Shown here: in pieces, positions 9,262 to 18,561 of the stretch
How the letters are laid out: every line of letters begins with the position of its first letter
How positions within the stretch are numbered: the stretch's first letter is position 1
Position numbers and translations under genes: made by a program
DNA from: Kosakonia quasisacchari
Lineage (GTDB): Bacteria; Pseudomonadota; Gammaproteobacteria; Enterobacterales; Enterobacteriaceae
DNA: 64,000 nt
NCBI RefSeq assembly: GCF_004331415.1
Contig: NZ_SJOP01000016.1
Span: 1 to 64,000, forward strand
Direction of reading: 5' to 3'
Notes under the pieces: model-generated
What the model was told of the DNA's origin: nothing
Seen by the model: the letters and a program-made list of their open reading frames with translations, nothing else
The model's database searches: none

Positions 9262-9990
9262 TACCTAACCTTCATCATGAGTAAACGTATTAAATAAGGC
9301 TGGCAGTAAATAATAAGCAGGCACCAGCCGACCTCCGGAGGTAATAATCCGGAATGAATATTTTTATAAATTCATTGTGTCTCATTCAGAGACGTTTAAG
9401 AGTAGTAACAAGGCGTTTTATTGCAAACTCTTTCAAAAAGTTAAGATCTATATATATCAATTATTTAGTTTTTATTCATTTACGCCACCCATTCACGTTT
9501 CACATAAAAAACAATGAGTTAAACATCAGAAAAAGCAAACGATTTAGGATTATCCTTAAAGCAAACTTTATGCGAAAACGTGATATCAATTCAAAAATAT
9601 AAAATATATTTCTGGCTTTTTAAGGAGTGTTCAGCCGATATATCCGCTTCGCTGACATGACAGAGGGAAGTAAGAGAAAGGCCGTCTCGGCAATTATTTA
9701 AAAAGCAAACTGGCGCACATTTTTTATTTAATTCATGCCAGCACATGCTGACTCGAAAAAATAAACAGAACAATCTTATTGTTTATTTTTCTCATTCACG
9801 AAAGGCGCGGGTAAATAAGCGTAGTTGTAGCAGAGTAATCATGTCGCCACAGAGTCGGCCATACTGATGCCGCCACTATGGCCAGGCCACAGGCAGCCTC
9901 GGTTGTGCAACGGTTGCGCAATTATGTGATAACGGTTACACAACAAATCGATAATGACGATAAATTCGTATTTTGAAACAGCGTTTTTAA
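9262..9990. other. AT-rich intergenic region ahead of the heptosyltransferase operon
   Basis: About 730 bases much richer in A+T than the surroundings, with no convincing gene; the open frame 9354-9602 has atypical composition and no ribosome site. It contains a perfect 12-base palindrome ACCTCCGGAGGT at 9331-9342 and a near-palindrome TTAGGATTATCCTTAA at 9544-9559 that resembles an RcsAB box. It must carry the promoter of the leftward operon, but I could not place -35/-10 elements with confidence. Confidence 0.45.
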
Positions 9991-10046
9991 TTCCTTTCTG
10001 TCACTGTCGACGCTATAATGCCGCCATCCTAATTTGAATGGATTCA
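9991..10046 (+). promoter_or_regulatory. pykF promoter with Cra (FruR) operator
   Basis: TATAAT at 10014-10019 is a consensus -10; TTCCTT at 9991-9996 is a weak -35 with a 17-bp spacer. TGAATGGATTCA at 10035-10046 is a dyad matching the Cra operator pattern and sits over the start of the transcript. This fits the known repression of pykF by Cra when fructose phosphates are low. The untranslated leader is about 230 bases long. Confidence 0.7.
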
Positions 10047-10260
10047 GCTGATTGAACTGTAAAACAAATTACTCACATCAATTTTTCCCCGATCTGGCTG
10101 AATCTCAGGCACACATTCTTCTGCACGCTTTTTTGATGTCACCTATCCTTAGACTGTGGCATCGCTCTTTTCGCAACACAGGTTTGACTCCGGAGCCGTG
10201 CGTTAACCGGAGCGTAAATTCCCAATCCTTCTCAACTCAAACTTAAAGACCAGAACTGTC

Positions 10261-11673
10261 ATGAAAAAGACCAAAATTGTTTGCACCATCGGTCCGAAAA
10301 CCGAATCCGAAGAGATGCTGGCGAAAATGCTGGACGCTGGCATGAACGTCATGCGTTTAAACTTCTCCCACGGTGACTATGCTGAGCACGGCCAGCGCAT
10401 CAAAAACCTGCGCAACGTGATGAGCAAAACCGGTAAAAAAGCGGCAATTCTGCTGGACACCAAAGGCCCGGAAATCCGCACCATCAAACTGGAAGGCGGC
10501 AATGACGTCTCCCTGAAAGCAGGTCAGACTTTCACCTTCACCACTGACAAATCTGTTGTCGGCAACGCGGATACCGTTGCCGTGACTTACGAAGGTTTCA
10601 CCAACGATCTGAGCGTTGGCAACACCGTGCTGGTAGACGATGGTCTGATCGGTATGGAAGTGACCGAAATCGTTGGCAATAAAGTTATCTGTAAAGTGTT
10701 GAACAACGGCGACCTCGGTGAAAACAAAGGCGTAAACCTGCCTGGCGTTTCCATCGCCCTGCCGGCGCTGGCTGAAAAAGATAAGCAAGACCTGATCTTT
10801 GGTTGTGAACAAGGCGTCGACTTTGTTGCGGCCTCCTTCATCCGTAAACGTTCTGACGTCGTTGAAATTCGTGAGCACCTGAAAGCACACGGCGGCGAGA
10901 ACATTCAGATCATCTCCAAAATTGAAAACCAGGAAGGCCTGAACAACTTCGACGAAATCCTCGAAGCGTCTGACGGCATCATGGTTGCGCGTGGCGACCT
11001 GGGCGTTGAAATCCCGGTTGAAGAAGTGATCTTCGCGCAGAAGATGATGATTGAAAAATGTATCCGCGCTCGCAAAGTCGTTATCACTGCGACCCAGATG
11101 CTCGATTCTATGATTAAAAACCCGCGTCCGACCCGCGCTGAAGCTGGCGACGTGGCGAACGCCATCCTCGACGGCACCGATGCAGTAATGCTGTCTGGCG
11201 AATCCGCTAAAGGGAAATACCCGCTGGAAGCCGTGACCATTATGGCCACCATTTGCGAACGTACCGATCGCGTGATGACCAGCCGCCTGGATTTCAACAA
11301 TGACAGCCGTAAACTGCGCATTACTGAAGCGGTTTGCCGTGGCGCTGTTGAGACAGCTGAGAAACTGGAAGCTCCGCTGATTGTTGTTGCGACTCAGGGC
11401 GGCAAATCTGCTCGCGCAGTGCGTAAATACTTCCCGGATGCCACTATTCTGGCGCTGACCACCAACGAACTGACCGCGCGTCAGCTGGTGTTGAGCAAAG
11501 GTGTTGTCCCGCAACTGGTGAAAGAAATCTCTTCTACAGATGATTTCTACCGTCTGGGCAAAGAAGTGGCGCTGGAAAGTGGCCTGGCATGTAAAGGCGA
11601 CGTAGTTGTCATGGTTTCCGGTGCACTGGTTCCGAGCGGCACAACAAACACTGCCTCCGTACACGTTCTGTAA
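10261..11673 (+). CDS. pykF: Pyruvate kinase I
   Basis: A 470-residue cytoplasmic enzyme transferring phosphate from phosphoenolpyruvate to ADP, giving pyruvate and ATP, the last step of glycolysis. The sequence is essentially E. coli PykF in length and order. It starts with MKKTKIVCTIGPKT, has the metal/substrate segment around MVARGDLGVEIP (about 240-251), and a C-terminal fructose-1,6-bisphosphate-binding domain. It stands alone behind a Cra-type promoter and is closed by a strong terminator. Its counterpart for the reverse direction, ppsA, lies about 22 kb to the right and has a Cra-like site too. Confidence 0.98.
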   Translation: MKKTKIVCTIGPKTESEEMLAKMLDAGMNVMRLNFSHGDYAEHGQRIKNLRNVMSKTGKKAAILLDTKGPEIRTIKLEGGNDVSLKAGQTFTFTTDKSVVGNADTVAVTYEGFTNDLSVGNTVLVDDGLIGMEVTEIVGNKVICKVLNNGDLGENKGVNLPGVSIALPALAEKDKQDLIFGCEQGVDFVAASFIRKRSDVVEIREHLKAHGGENIQIISKIENQEGLNNFDEILEASDGIMVARGDLGVEIPVEEVIFAQKMMIEKCIRARKVVITATQMLDSMIKNPRPTRAEAGDVANAILDGTDAVMLSGESAKGKYPLEAVTIMATICERTDRVMTSRLDFNNDSRKLRITEAVCRGAVETAEKLEAPLIVVATQGGKSARAVRKYFPDATILALTTNELTARQLVLSKGVVPQLVKEISSTDDFYRLGKEVALESGLACKGDVVVMVSGALVPSGTTNTASVHVL

Positions 11674-11700
11674 TAATAACCGGACAATTCGGACTGATTA

Positions 11701-11728
11701 AAAAAGCGCCTCTGTGGCGCTTTTTTTA
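11701..11728 (+). terminator. pykF terminator
   Basis: AAAAAAGCGCC and GGCGCTTTTTT flank a five-base loop, giving a long stem and a T run. It lies 28 bases past the pykF stop codon. Confidence 0.9.
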
Positions 11729-11908
11729 TATTCCCGCCTCCATTTAAAATAAAAAATCCAATCGGATTTCACTATTTAAATCGGCCATTATCTAAGATGA
11801 ATCCGATGGAAGCGTGCTGTTTTAACACGCGTTTTTTAACCTTTTATTGAAAGTCGGTGTTTCTTTGAGCGAACGATCAAATTTAAGTGGATTCCCATCA
11901 AAAAAATA

Positions 11909-11937
11909 TTCTCAACCTAAAAAACTTTGTGTAATAC
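11909..11937 (+). promoter_or_regulatory. lpp promoter
   Basis: The block from about 11900 to the lpp start is nearly identical to the E. coli lpp promoter and leader as I recall them. TAATAC at 11932-11937 is the -10, and TTCTCA at 11909-11914 lies 17 bp upstream. The very AT-rich DNA upstream (11860-11910) would act as an UP-like element. The region 11729-11908 carries nothing else I can name. Confidence 0.8.
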
Positions 11938-11982
11938 TTGTAACGCTACATGGAGATTAACTCAATCTAGAGGGTATTAATA

Positions 11983-12219
11983 ATGAATCGTACTAAACTG
12001 GTACTGGGCGCGGTAATCCTGGGTTCTACTCTGCTGGCTGGTTGCTCCAGCAATGCTAAAATCGATCAGCTGTCTTCTGACGTTCAGACTCTGAACGCTA
12101 AAGTTGACCAGCTGAGCAACGACGTGAACGCAATCCGTTCCGACGTTCAGGCTGCTAAAGATGACGCAGCTCGCGCTAACCAGCGTCTGGACAACCAGGC
12201 TCACTCTTACCGTAAGTAA
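11983..12219 (+). CDS. lpp: Major outer membrane (Braun) lipoprotein
   Basis: A 78-residue precursor. The signal peptide ends in the lipobox LLAGC (Cys21 becomes the lipidated N-terminus). The mature part is a heptad-patterned coiled coil (SSNAKIDQLSSDVQTLNAKV...) that trimerises, and ends in YRK, whose terminal Lys is linked to peptidoglycan. The neighbouring ldtE encodes an L,D-transpeptidase, a family that includes the enzymes making that bond. The ribosome site AGAGGG precedes the start. Codon use is highly biased, as expected for one of the most abundant proteins of the cell. Confidence 0.99.
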   Translation: MNRTKLVLGAVILGSTLLAGCSSNAKIDQLSSDVQTLNAKVDQLSNDVNAIRSDVQAAKDDAARANQRLDNQAHSYRK

Positions 12220-12233
12220 GAGTACCTGTAATG

Positions 12234-12263
12234 AAATGGCGCACTCGGTGCGCCATTTTTTTT
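12234..12263 (+). terminator. lpp terminator
   Basis: An 11-base-pair stem (AAATGGCGCAC with its complement, loop TCG) is followed by a T run. It lies 15 bases past the lpp stop codon and faces the convergent ldtE. Confidence 0.92.
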
Positions 12264-12288
12264 GCCTTTAATTTGCCCGTCCTTTCGT

Positions 12289-13305
12289 CTACTGCATTAC
12301 CGTCTCATGTTGGGATTCTGCATCCACCGTTGTTCCTTTCGCACTGTTCAGTACGGATAACACACTTTCTTGCGACGCTGCCGCCGCTGTCTTGACCGGA
12401 ATCGCTATCGGGTAACCTGCCCGACGATTCAACGCTTGCGTAATCATTCCACTATCGCCGCCGGCATGGTGAATAAAAGTCTCGAGCGCCGGAGAGAAGT
12501 TGATAGGCACCGTCTGCGTATTTTCTTCAACATTTTGTGCCAGCGGACGATGCACCTCAATAAAATGTCGCCCATCAGGCTCTACGGCGTATTTCACCGG
12601 TTCGTTGATAATCGTCACGCGCGTACCAGCCGCAACTTGAGCAAACAGCGCCTGGATATCCGGTGCATTCATACGAATACAACCAGAACTGACGCGCAAC
12701 CCAACGCTGTCCGGCGCATTCGTACCATGAATGAGATATTCACCATTGCCAATTCCCAGACGCAGCGCAAAGCGCCCTAGCGGGTTGTTTGGCCCTGCAG
12801 GTATTACCGGTGGCAATTCAATGCCGTTCGCCAGTGAACGTGCGCGAATACCTGCCGTTGGTGTCCAGGTTGGGTTCGGGATCTTCTGGCTGACTCGCGT
12901 CACAGAAACCGGCGTTTCCAGCCCCTGTTGGCCAATACCTATCGGGTAAACCTGCACACTATTTTTTCCCGGCGGGAAATAATACAACCGCAATTCAGCC
13001 AGATTAACCACAATCCCTTCGCGCGGCGTATCGGGCAAAATCATTTGTGAAGGGATGGTGACGATCGTGCCCGGTCTCGGTATGGGCGCAATCGTGTTAT
13101 TGGCTTCAAGGATCAACATTGCTGCTGTGTCGAAATGGCGGGCGATCGCCTGCAGGTTTTTATCCCCCGCCTGCACGGTATAAGTCTGGTTTTGCCCAAT
13201 TACACGGCTACCGTCGGCAGGCAGGGGATATTCTGCCGCACGAGCCACCTGGAGTGCGCTTAAAGCGCCGAAAAGACATAAGGAGAGCAAAGACGCGCGT
13301 TTCAT
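12289..13305 (-). CDS. ldtE: L,D-transpeptidase LdtE (YnhG)
   Basis: A 338-residue periplasmic enzyme that forms 3-3 (meso-DAP to meso-DAP) cross-links in peptidoglycan. A signal peptide is cleaved near ARA-AEY (residue 23). A LysM-type domain follows (about 41-84, TYTVQAGDKNLQAIARHF), then a YkuD catalytic domain (about 97-230) with the conserved HGT and SxGCIRM motifs; Cys209 is the nucleophile. The order lpp-ldtE matches E. coli, where the two are also convergent. No cotranscribed partner is evident, and a hairpin separates it from sufE. Confidence 0.95.
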   Translation of the reverse strand: MKRASLLSLCLFGALSALQVARAAEYPLPADGSRVIGQNQTYTVQAGDKNLQAIARHFDTAAMLILEANNTIAPIPRPGTIVTIPSQMILPDTPREGIVVNLAELRLYYFPPGKNSVQVYPIGIGQQGLETPVSVTRVSQKIPNPTWTPTAGIRARSLANGIELPPVIPAGPNNPLGRFALRLGIGNGEYLIHGTNAPDSVGLRVSSGCIRMNAPDIQALFAQVAAGTRVTIINEPVKYAVEPDGRHFIEVHRPLAQNVEENTQTVPINFSPALETFIHHAGGDSGMITQALNRRAGYPIAIPVKTAAAASQESVLSVLNSAKGTTVDAESQHETVMQ

Positions 13306-13354
13306 ACGGGAGTTCCTGTATCCACTGACAAGGTGTCAGAAAGCTGAAGATCCA

Positions 13355-13375
13355 GCGAGGCGTTCAATGCCTCGC
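13355..13375 (-). terminator. Hairpin at the end of the suf operon
   Basis: GCGAGGC (13355-13361) and GCCTCGC (13369-13375) form a perfect seven-pair stem just downstream of sufE on the minus strand. No good T run follows, so it may protect the mRNA end or terminate weakly. Confidence 0.45.
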
Positions 13376-13407
13376 GTCGTAACAGGATGAAAAATGGTCT
13401 TTTAAGT

Positions 13408-13824
13408 TTAGCTAATGTTGGCGGCTTTGTTGCGAATCGCGCGAATCATTGCTTCAAGCCCTTGCGAGCGGGAGGGGGTCAAATGTTGCGTGAGGGACAT
13501 TTTTTCAAACCACGGGCGTACATCAAACGCCACAATATCTTGCGCGGTCATCTGCTGATAGAGCACAAAGACGATGGCAATAAGTCCTTTGACAATAGCA
13601 GCGTCGCTATCGCCAGCAAGCTCCATAACGCCCGCTTCATTACGATGCATGACAATCCAGACCTGGCTCTGACAGCCCTGAATAATGTTCTCAGGATTGT
13701 GTGCTTCGGCACTTAATTCCGGTAGCCGCTGCCCCAGTTCAATAATATAGAGATACTTCTCTTCCCAGTTGGCACAGCGGCTAAAATTGCGCAGCAATTT
13801 CTCTTTATCGGGTAATGCGGCCAT
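13408..13824 (-). CDS. sufE: Cysteine desulfuration protein SufE
   Basis: A 138-residue sulfur-transfer partner of SufS. It accepts persulfide sulfur from SufS on Cys51 (motif IQGCQSQVW) and passes it to the SufBCD scaffold. Length and the active-site position agree with E. coli SufE. It is the last gene of the operon, 14 bp after sufS. Confidence 0.97.
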   Translation of the reverse strand: MAALPDKEKLLRNFSRCANWEEKYLYIIELGQRLPELSAEAHNPENIIQGCQSQVWIVMHRNEAGVMELAGDSDAAIVKGLIAIVFVLYQQMTAQDIVAFDVRPWFEKMSLTQHLTPSRSQGLEAMIRAIRNKAANIS

Positions 13825-13838
13825 TTTTGCCTCTCAGG

Positions 13839-15059
13839 TTAGCCCAGCAACTGATGAATGCGTTTCAGGCCAGCCACCAGACGATCCACCTCTTCTTCTG
13901 TATTGTACATAACCAGCGACGCGCGACACATAGCGGGCACATTGTAAAACGCCATTAGCGGCATCGCGCAGTGGTGCCCCGTGCGCACTGCAATGCCGTA
14001 ATTATCGAGGAAACTGCCGACATCATAGGCGTGATGTTTCCCGAGATTAAACGCGATTACCCCCTGGCGCTGCGCCGGGCCATAAAGCGTCAGATCCGGC
14101 ACGTCCGCCAGCGCGTTGAGTGCGTAATGCATCAGCGTCTGCTCGTATTCACCTATCGCCTCCAGCCCCAACTTGTGGACATACTCAATTGCCGCGCCAA
14201 GCCCGATAATACCGCCCGTATTCGGCGTACCGGCCTCAAAACGCCACGGCGCTTTCGCATAGGTTGTGCCTTCAGTCAGGCTAACGGTGGCGATCATTGA
14301 GCCGCCCCCTTCCCATGGCGGCATATCCTGCAAAATGTCCTCTTTGGCGTACAGCACGCCAATACCGGTAGGTCCATACAGTTTATGGCCGGAGAAAACA
14401 TAGAAGTCGCAGTCCAGCGCCTGCACATCCACCGGATGGTGCATTACTGCCTGCGCGCCATCCACCAGCACTTTCGCGCCATGCTGATGCGCCAGCGTAA
14501 TGATGTCCGCTACCGGGTTTTCGGTCCCCAGCACGTTTGACACCTGAGTTATCGCCAGTAGACGCGTGCGTTTATCGAGCAGCGTTGGCAACACGTCCAG
14601 TTGCAGCGTGCCATCCTGGTTGAGCGGGATCACGCGCAACTCAGCGCCCACGCGCTCGCACAGCATCTGCCACGGAACAATATTGGCGTGGTGTTCCATC
14701 GCGCTAATAATAATGTTGTCGCCCGCGCGCACCTGGCTGGTCCCCCAGCTGTTCGCCACCAGGTTAATTCCCTCGGTAGTACCGCGTACAAACACCAGCT
14801 CTTCCGGCAAACGTGCATTAAGAAACGCCGCCACCTGCACCCGCACGTTTTCCATCCGCTGGGTGGCTTCCGCGCTCAGCGTATGAATACCGCGGTGTAC
14901 CGCCGCATAACCGTGGCGGAAAAATTCAGCCTCGGCATCAATCACCTGGTTCGGCTTTTGCGCACTGGCCGCACTGTCGAGATAGGCCAAAGGGAGTCCG
15001 TTCACTTCACGCTGTAGCACCGGAAAATCGGCACGAACGGCGTTCACGGGAAAACTCAT
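13839..15059 (-). CDS. sufS: Cysteine desulfurase SufS
   Basis: A 406-residue pyridoxal-phosphate enzyme that removes sulfur from cysteine as persulfide, leaving alanine. SGHKLYGPTG carries the PLP-binding lysine, and RTGHHCAMPLM carries the persulfide Cys364. Length and residue numbering match E. coli. Its ATG overlaps the sufD stop by four bases (ATGA), indicating translational coupling within the operon. Confidence 0.98.
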   Translation of the reverse strand: MSFPVNAVRADFPVLQREVNGLPLAYLDSAASAQKPNQVIDAEAEFFRHGYAAVHRGIHTLSAEATQRMENVRVQVAAFLNARLPEELVFVRGTTEGINLVANSWGTSQVRAGDNIIISAMEHHANIVPWQMLCERVGAELRVIPLNQDGTLQLDVLPTLLDKRTRLLAITQVSNVLGTENPVADIITLAHQHGAKVLVDGAQAVMHHPVDVQALDCDFYVFSGHKLYGPTGIGVLYAKEDILQDMPPWEGGGSMIATVSLTEGTTYAKAPWRFEAGTPNTGGIIGLGAAIEYVHKLGLEAIGEYEQTLMHYALNALADVPDLTLYGPAQRQGVIAFNLGKHHAYDVGSFLDNYGIAVRTGHHCAMPLMAFYNVPAMCRASLVMYNTEEEVDRLVAGLKRIHQLLG

Positions 15060-16327
15060 ATTCTGCCCCCTGCCAGGCGCTGGCTGATACGCGCCAGAAC
15101 CTGTTGTTTCAATGCTTCGTCGCTAATGGCTTCCGTAAGTTCAGCCGCGAAAGCATGGATTATCATCTGTTGCGCCGCCTGTTGATTGATCCCGCGCGAG
15201 CGCAAATAAAACATCTGTTCATCGTCGATGCGACCAATTGTCGCGCCGTGACTACATTTCACATCGTCAGCATAAATTTCCAATTGTGGCTTGGTATCCA
15301 CTTCCGCCAGACGCCCGAGCAACAAATTATTGTTGGTCATCTGCCCGTCGGTTTTGATGGCGTGTTGCGCAACCTTGATCAGGCCATTAAACACCGCGCG
15401 GCCTTTATCGCTGACGATGGTTTTATGTAGCTGACGGCTGTTGCAGTAGCCCTGATTATGCTCAAGCCAAGTGCGGGTATCGCAGACTTCCGATTTCACG
15501 GGCATCGCCAGGCTGTTGATGCGCAACTGCGTGTTTTCGCCATTAAGTTGCGTACTGGTGTTATGGCGCAACACGGCCCCGCCGAGCAGGAAACTGTGGC
15601 TGTCTGCCGCCGCATCTGCCGCAAGCAAAATGTCATTATGCGCAAAGTGGTAGCTATACGGGTTTTCAAACACCAGTTTGACGTGGTGCAGATGCGCATT
15701 CGCCGCCACATTCATCGTCAGACGTGAACCGGTAAAGTGGCGCGCGTCGTTCAGGCTGACGTAGTGTTCGTAAACCGTCGCTTCCGCGCCCTGGGCAAGC
15801 TCAAGATGGTGGCGGTAATGGGCGGTATTCATCTCGTCGCCCGCCAGCCCTTGAGTAATATGCATAAGCAGCAATGGCTTAGCCGGCCGCTGATTACGCG
15901 CCACCTGAATCCAGGTCACGCTCTGCGCCAGGCTTTCTGTCAGATGCAGGAACACTTCCGGCTGCACCGGCGCAGGCAGATCAGCCCGCACATCAGCAAA
16001 ACTGATCTCAAAACCGGAACCGGCAGTCTCGTCGCTCAGCGCCGCGTTAAACTGACCATCGACAAACACCAGCCGCACGGCATCCACTGGCAATGCCAGC
16101 GCATCGCGCTGTGCGGCACCAATCGTGCCGGAGGTGCTAACAAACTGGCTATTCAGCAAGCCTTCCAGCGGCGTGTATTTCCAGTTTTCATGTTTGCGTG
16201 TCGGCAGCCCTAAACGCAGCATTTGCTGCAGATGCTGCTGCGCCGATTCAGAACGCGCCCCGCCCTGGGTTTCAAACAGATGATGCCACTGTTGCAGCGC
16301 GTTACTGCTGTTCGGTAAGCCAGCCAT
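15056..16327 (-). CDS. sufD: Fe-S cluster scaffold subunit SufD
   Basis: A 423-residue member of the SufBC2D scaffold on which Fe-S clusters are built under iron limitation or oxidative stress. I place the start at 16327 (MAGLPNSSNALQQW), which gives the E. coli length; the open frame extends 13 codons further upstream into sufC. The C-terminal half is the right-handed beta-helix shared with SufB (LEIYADDVKCSHGATIG). The start lies inside the 3' end of sufC (26-base overlap), again suggesting coupling. Confidence 0.96.
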   Translation of the reverse strand: MAGLPNSSNALQQWHHLFETQGGARSESAQQHLQQMLRLGLPTRKHENWKYTPLEGLLNSQFVSTSGTIGAAQRDALALPVDAVRLVFVDGQFNAALSDETAGSGFEISFADVRADLPAPVQPEVFLHLTESLAQSVTWIQVARNQRPAKPLLLMHITQGLAGDEMNTAHYRHHLELAQGAEATVYEHYVSLNDARHFTGSRLTMNVAANAHLHHVKLVFENPYSYHFAHNDILLAADAAADSHSFLLGGAVLRHNTSTQLNGENTQLRINSLAMPVKSEVCDTRTWLEHNQGYCNSRQLHKTIVSDKGRAVFNGLIKVAQHAIKTDGQMTNNNLLLGRLAEVDTKPQLEIYADDVKCSHGATIGRIDDEQMFYLRSRGINQQAAQQMIIHAFAAELTEAISDEALKQQVLARISQRLAGGRI

Positions 16328-17048
16328 AGCCCTGCTCCTCCAGTTGCTTAACCAGCGTGAAATCACCGGATTTCACGATGCGCCCCTGATACAACACATG
16401 AACGAAATCCGGCTTGATGTAATCCAGGATCCGCTGGTAGTGCGTGACAATGATAAATGCGCGTTTTTCGTCACGCAGCGCATTCACCCCTTCTGCAACA
16501 ATTTTCAGCGCATCAATATCAAGGCCGGAGTCCGTTTCATCCAGAATGCACAGTTCAGGTTCCAGCACCGCCATTTGCAGAATGTCGTTACGTTTTTTCT
16601 CACCACCAGAGAAACCAACATTGACCGAGCGGGTAAGCAGATCTTCCGGCATCTTCAGCAGCTTGATTTTGTCTTCCATCAGATCCTGGAAGTCAAACCG
16701 ATCCAGCGCCTCTTCGCCGCGATATTTACGGACCGCATTAAGCGCAGTTTGCAGGAAGAATTGGTTACTGACCCCGGGGATCTCCACCGGATACTGGAAA
16801 GCCATGAACACGCCTTCACCGGCACGGTCTTCCGGCGAAAGCTCCAGCAAATCTTTGCCTTTAAACTCGATGCTGCCGCCCACCACTTCGTAATCTTCAC
16901 GTCCGGCCAGCGTCGCAGAAAGCGTACTTTTCCCGGAGCCGTTCGGCCCCATAATTGCGTGAACTTCACCGGGGCGCACGTCCAGGCTCAGGCCACGCAG
17001 GATCTCTTTATCTTCAACGCTTACCTGCAAGTCTTTAATACTTAACAT
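16302..17048 (-). CDS. sufC: Fe-S assembly ATPase SufC
   Basis: A 248-residue ABC-type ATPase of the SufBC2D complex; ATP binding drives dimerisation and opens the scaffold. Walker A is GPNGSGKST, the signature is SGGEKKR, and Walker B is CILDETDSGLD. It is soluble, without membrane segments. It lies 17 bp after sufB and overlaps sufD. Confidence 0.98.
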   Translation of the reverse strand: MLSIKDLQVSVEDKEILRGLSLDVRPGEVHAIMGPNGSGKSTLSATLAGREDYEVVGGSIEFKGKDLLELSPEDRAGEGVFMAFQYPVEIPGVSNQFFLQTALNAVRKYRGEEALDRFDFQDLMEDKIKLLKMPEDLLTRSVNVGFSGGEKKRNDILQMAVLEPELCILDETDSGLDIDALKIVAEGVNALRDEKRAFIIVTHYQRILDYIKPDFVHVLYQGRIVKSGDFTLVKQLEEQGYGWLTEQQ

Positions 17049-17065
17049 TTCTTATCCTTTCATTC

Positions 17066-18553
17066 TTAACCGACGCTGTGTTCAAGGCTGATAGCCAGCA
17101 GTTTTTGTGCTTCAACGGCAAACTCCAGCGGCAGTTCAGAGAAGACGTCTTTACAGAAACCATTGACGATCATGGAAATGGCATCGTCTTCACTGATTCC
17201 GCGTTGCAGGCAGTAGAACAGTTGGTCTTCACCGATACGCGATGTTGTGGCTTCATGCTCAAGCCGCGCGCTGTTATTGCGGCACTCAACATACGGGAAG
17301 GTATGCGCGCCGCAATCCGGGCCAATCAGCATCGAGTCGCACTGCGTGAAGTTGCGGGCATTGGTCGCCGTCGGCATGATTTTCACCAGCCCGCGATAGC
17401 TGTTCTGGCTATGCCCGGCGGAGATCCCTTTCGAAATAATCGTCGATTTGGTGTTCTTCCCGATATGGATCATCTTGGTGCCGGTATCCGCCTGCTGATG
17501 CCCGCTGGTCAGCGCGACAGAGAAGAATTCACCGATCGAGTTATCACCGCGCAGAATACAGCTCGGGTATTTCCAGGTAATGGCGGAGCCCGTCTCAGAC
17601 TGCGTCCACGACATCTTGCTGTTTTCGCCTTCACACAGCGCACGCTTGGTCACAAAGTTGAGGATCCCGCCGGTGTTGTTATCCCCCGGGAACCAGTTTT
17701 GCACCGTGGAGTATTTCACTTCCGCGTCTTTGTGGATGATGACTTCCACCACCGCTGCGTGCAGCTGATAGCTGTCGCGCACCGGTGCCGAACATCCTTC
17801 GATATAGCTGACGTAGCTCCCTTCATCCGCCACCAGAATGGTGCGCTCGAACTGGCCAGTTTTTTCTGCATTAATGCGGAAATAGGTCGACAGTTCCATC
17901 GGGCAACGCACGCCTTTCGGGATGTAGATAAAAGTGCCATCTGAGGCAACGGCAGCGTTAAGCGCGGCGAAAAAGTTGTCATTAGAAGGCACCACCGTTC
18001 CGAGGTATTTTTTTACCAGTTCCGGATGGTCATGAATCGCCTCACCAAATGAACAGAAGATGATGCCTTGCTCTGACAATTTTTCACGGTACGTCGTCGC
18101 CACGGAGACGGAGTCAAAAATGGCGTCGACCGCGACTTCTTTACCTTCGCGCACTGGTACGCCGAGTTGGTTAAAGGCCTCTTCAACTTCTTCCGTCAGC
18201 CAGGCATTTGAACCGGTCTGTTGCACTGCACCAGGCTGAGAGGCACAAGTGTCGTCGCAATTACCGCAAGAAGGCGCAGAGTAGTAACTGTAATCCTGGT
18301 AATCCAGTTTTTCGTAATGGGCTTTCAGCCAATGCGGTTCTTCCATCTCCTGCCATGCCCGGAAGGCATTCAGGCGAAACTCAAGCATCCATTCCGGCTC
18401 GTTGCGTTTCGCAGAAATGGCCCTCACGACATCTTCACTGATGCCTTTTGCCAGCTCGTCGGTGCTCAACCGGGTAAAAAAGCCCTCTTTATAATTGAGG
18501 TTGCCACCGGTCCAGGTTTTGACATCGTCAGTTACTTCAGTATTACGAGACAT
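17066..18553 (-). CDS. sufB: Fe-S cluster scaffold subunit SufB
   Basis: A 495-residue core scaffold protein that receives sulfur from SufE and assembles the cluster with SufC and SufD. The start at 18553 (MSRNTEVTDDVKTW) gives the E. coli length; a frame-open extension of 13 codons upstream overlaps sufA and is unlikely to be used. The N-terminal CGNCDDTC cluster and the C-terminal beta-helix with the conserved Cys/Glu/His region (GPDCGAHTFPYVECRN) are intact. It lies eight bp after sufA. Confidence 0.97.
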   Translation of the reverse strand: MSRNTEVTDDVKTWTGGNLNYKEGFFTRLSTDELAKGISEDVVRAISAKRNEPEWMLEFRLNAFRAWQEMEEPHWLKAHYEKLDYQDYSYYSAPSCGNCDDTCASQPGAVQQTGSNAWLTEEVEEAFNQLGVPVREGKEVAVDAIFDSVSVATTYREKLSEQGIIFCSFGEAIHDHPELVKKYLGTVVPSNDNFFAALNAAVASDGTFIYIPKGVRCPMELSTYFRINAEKTGQFERTILVADEGSYVSYIEGCSAPVRDSYQLHAAVVEVIIHKDAEVKYSTVQNWFPGDNNTGGILNFVTKRALCEGENSKMSWTQSETGSAITWKYPSCILRGDNSIGEFFSVALTSGHQQADTGTKMIHIGKNTKSTIISKGISAGHSQNSYRGLVKIMPTATNARNFTQCDSMLIGPDCGAHTFPYVECRNNSARLEHEATTSRIGEDQLFYCLQRGISEDDAISMIVNGFCKDVFSELPLEFAVEAQKLLAISLEHSVG

Positions 18554-18561
18554 AGTACCGC

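Noticed and set aside
9354..9602. 82-codon plus-strand frame in the AT-rich spacer
   Set aside because: Random-looking Ile/Lys/Arg/Phe content expected from AT-rich DNA, no ribosome site.
10357..11664. 435-codon minus-strand open frame opposite pykF
   Set aside because: It is the mirror of a highly codon-biased gene; no start context, and pykF is unambiguous.
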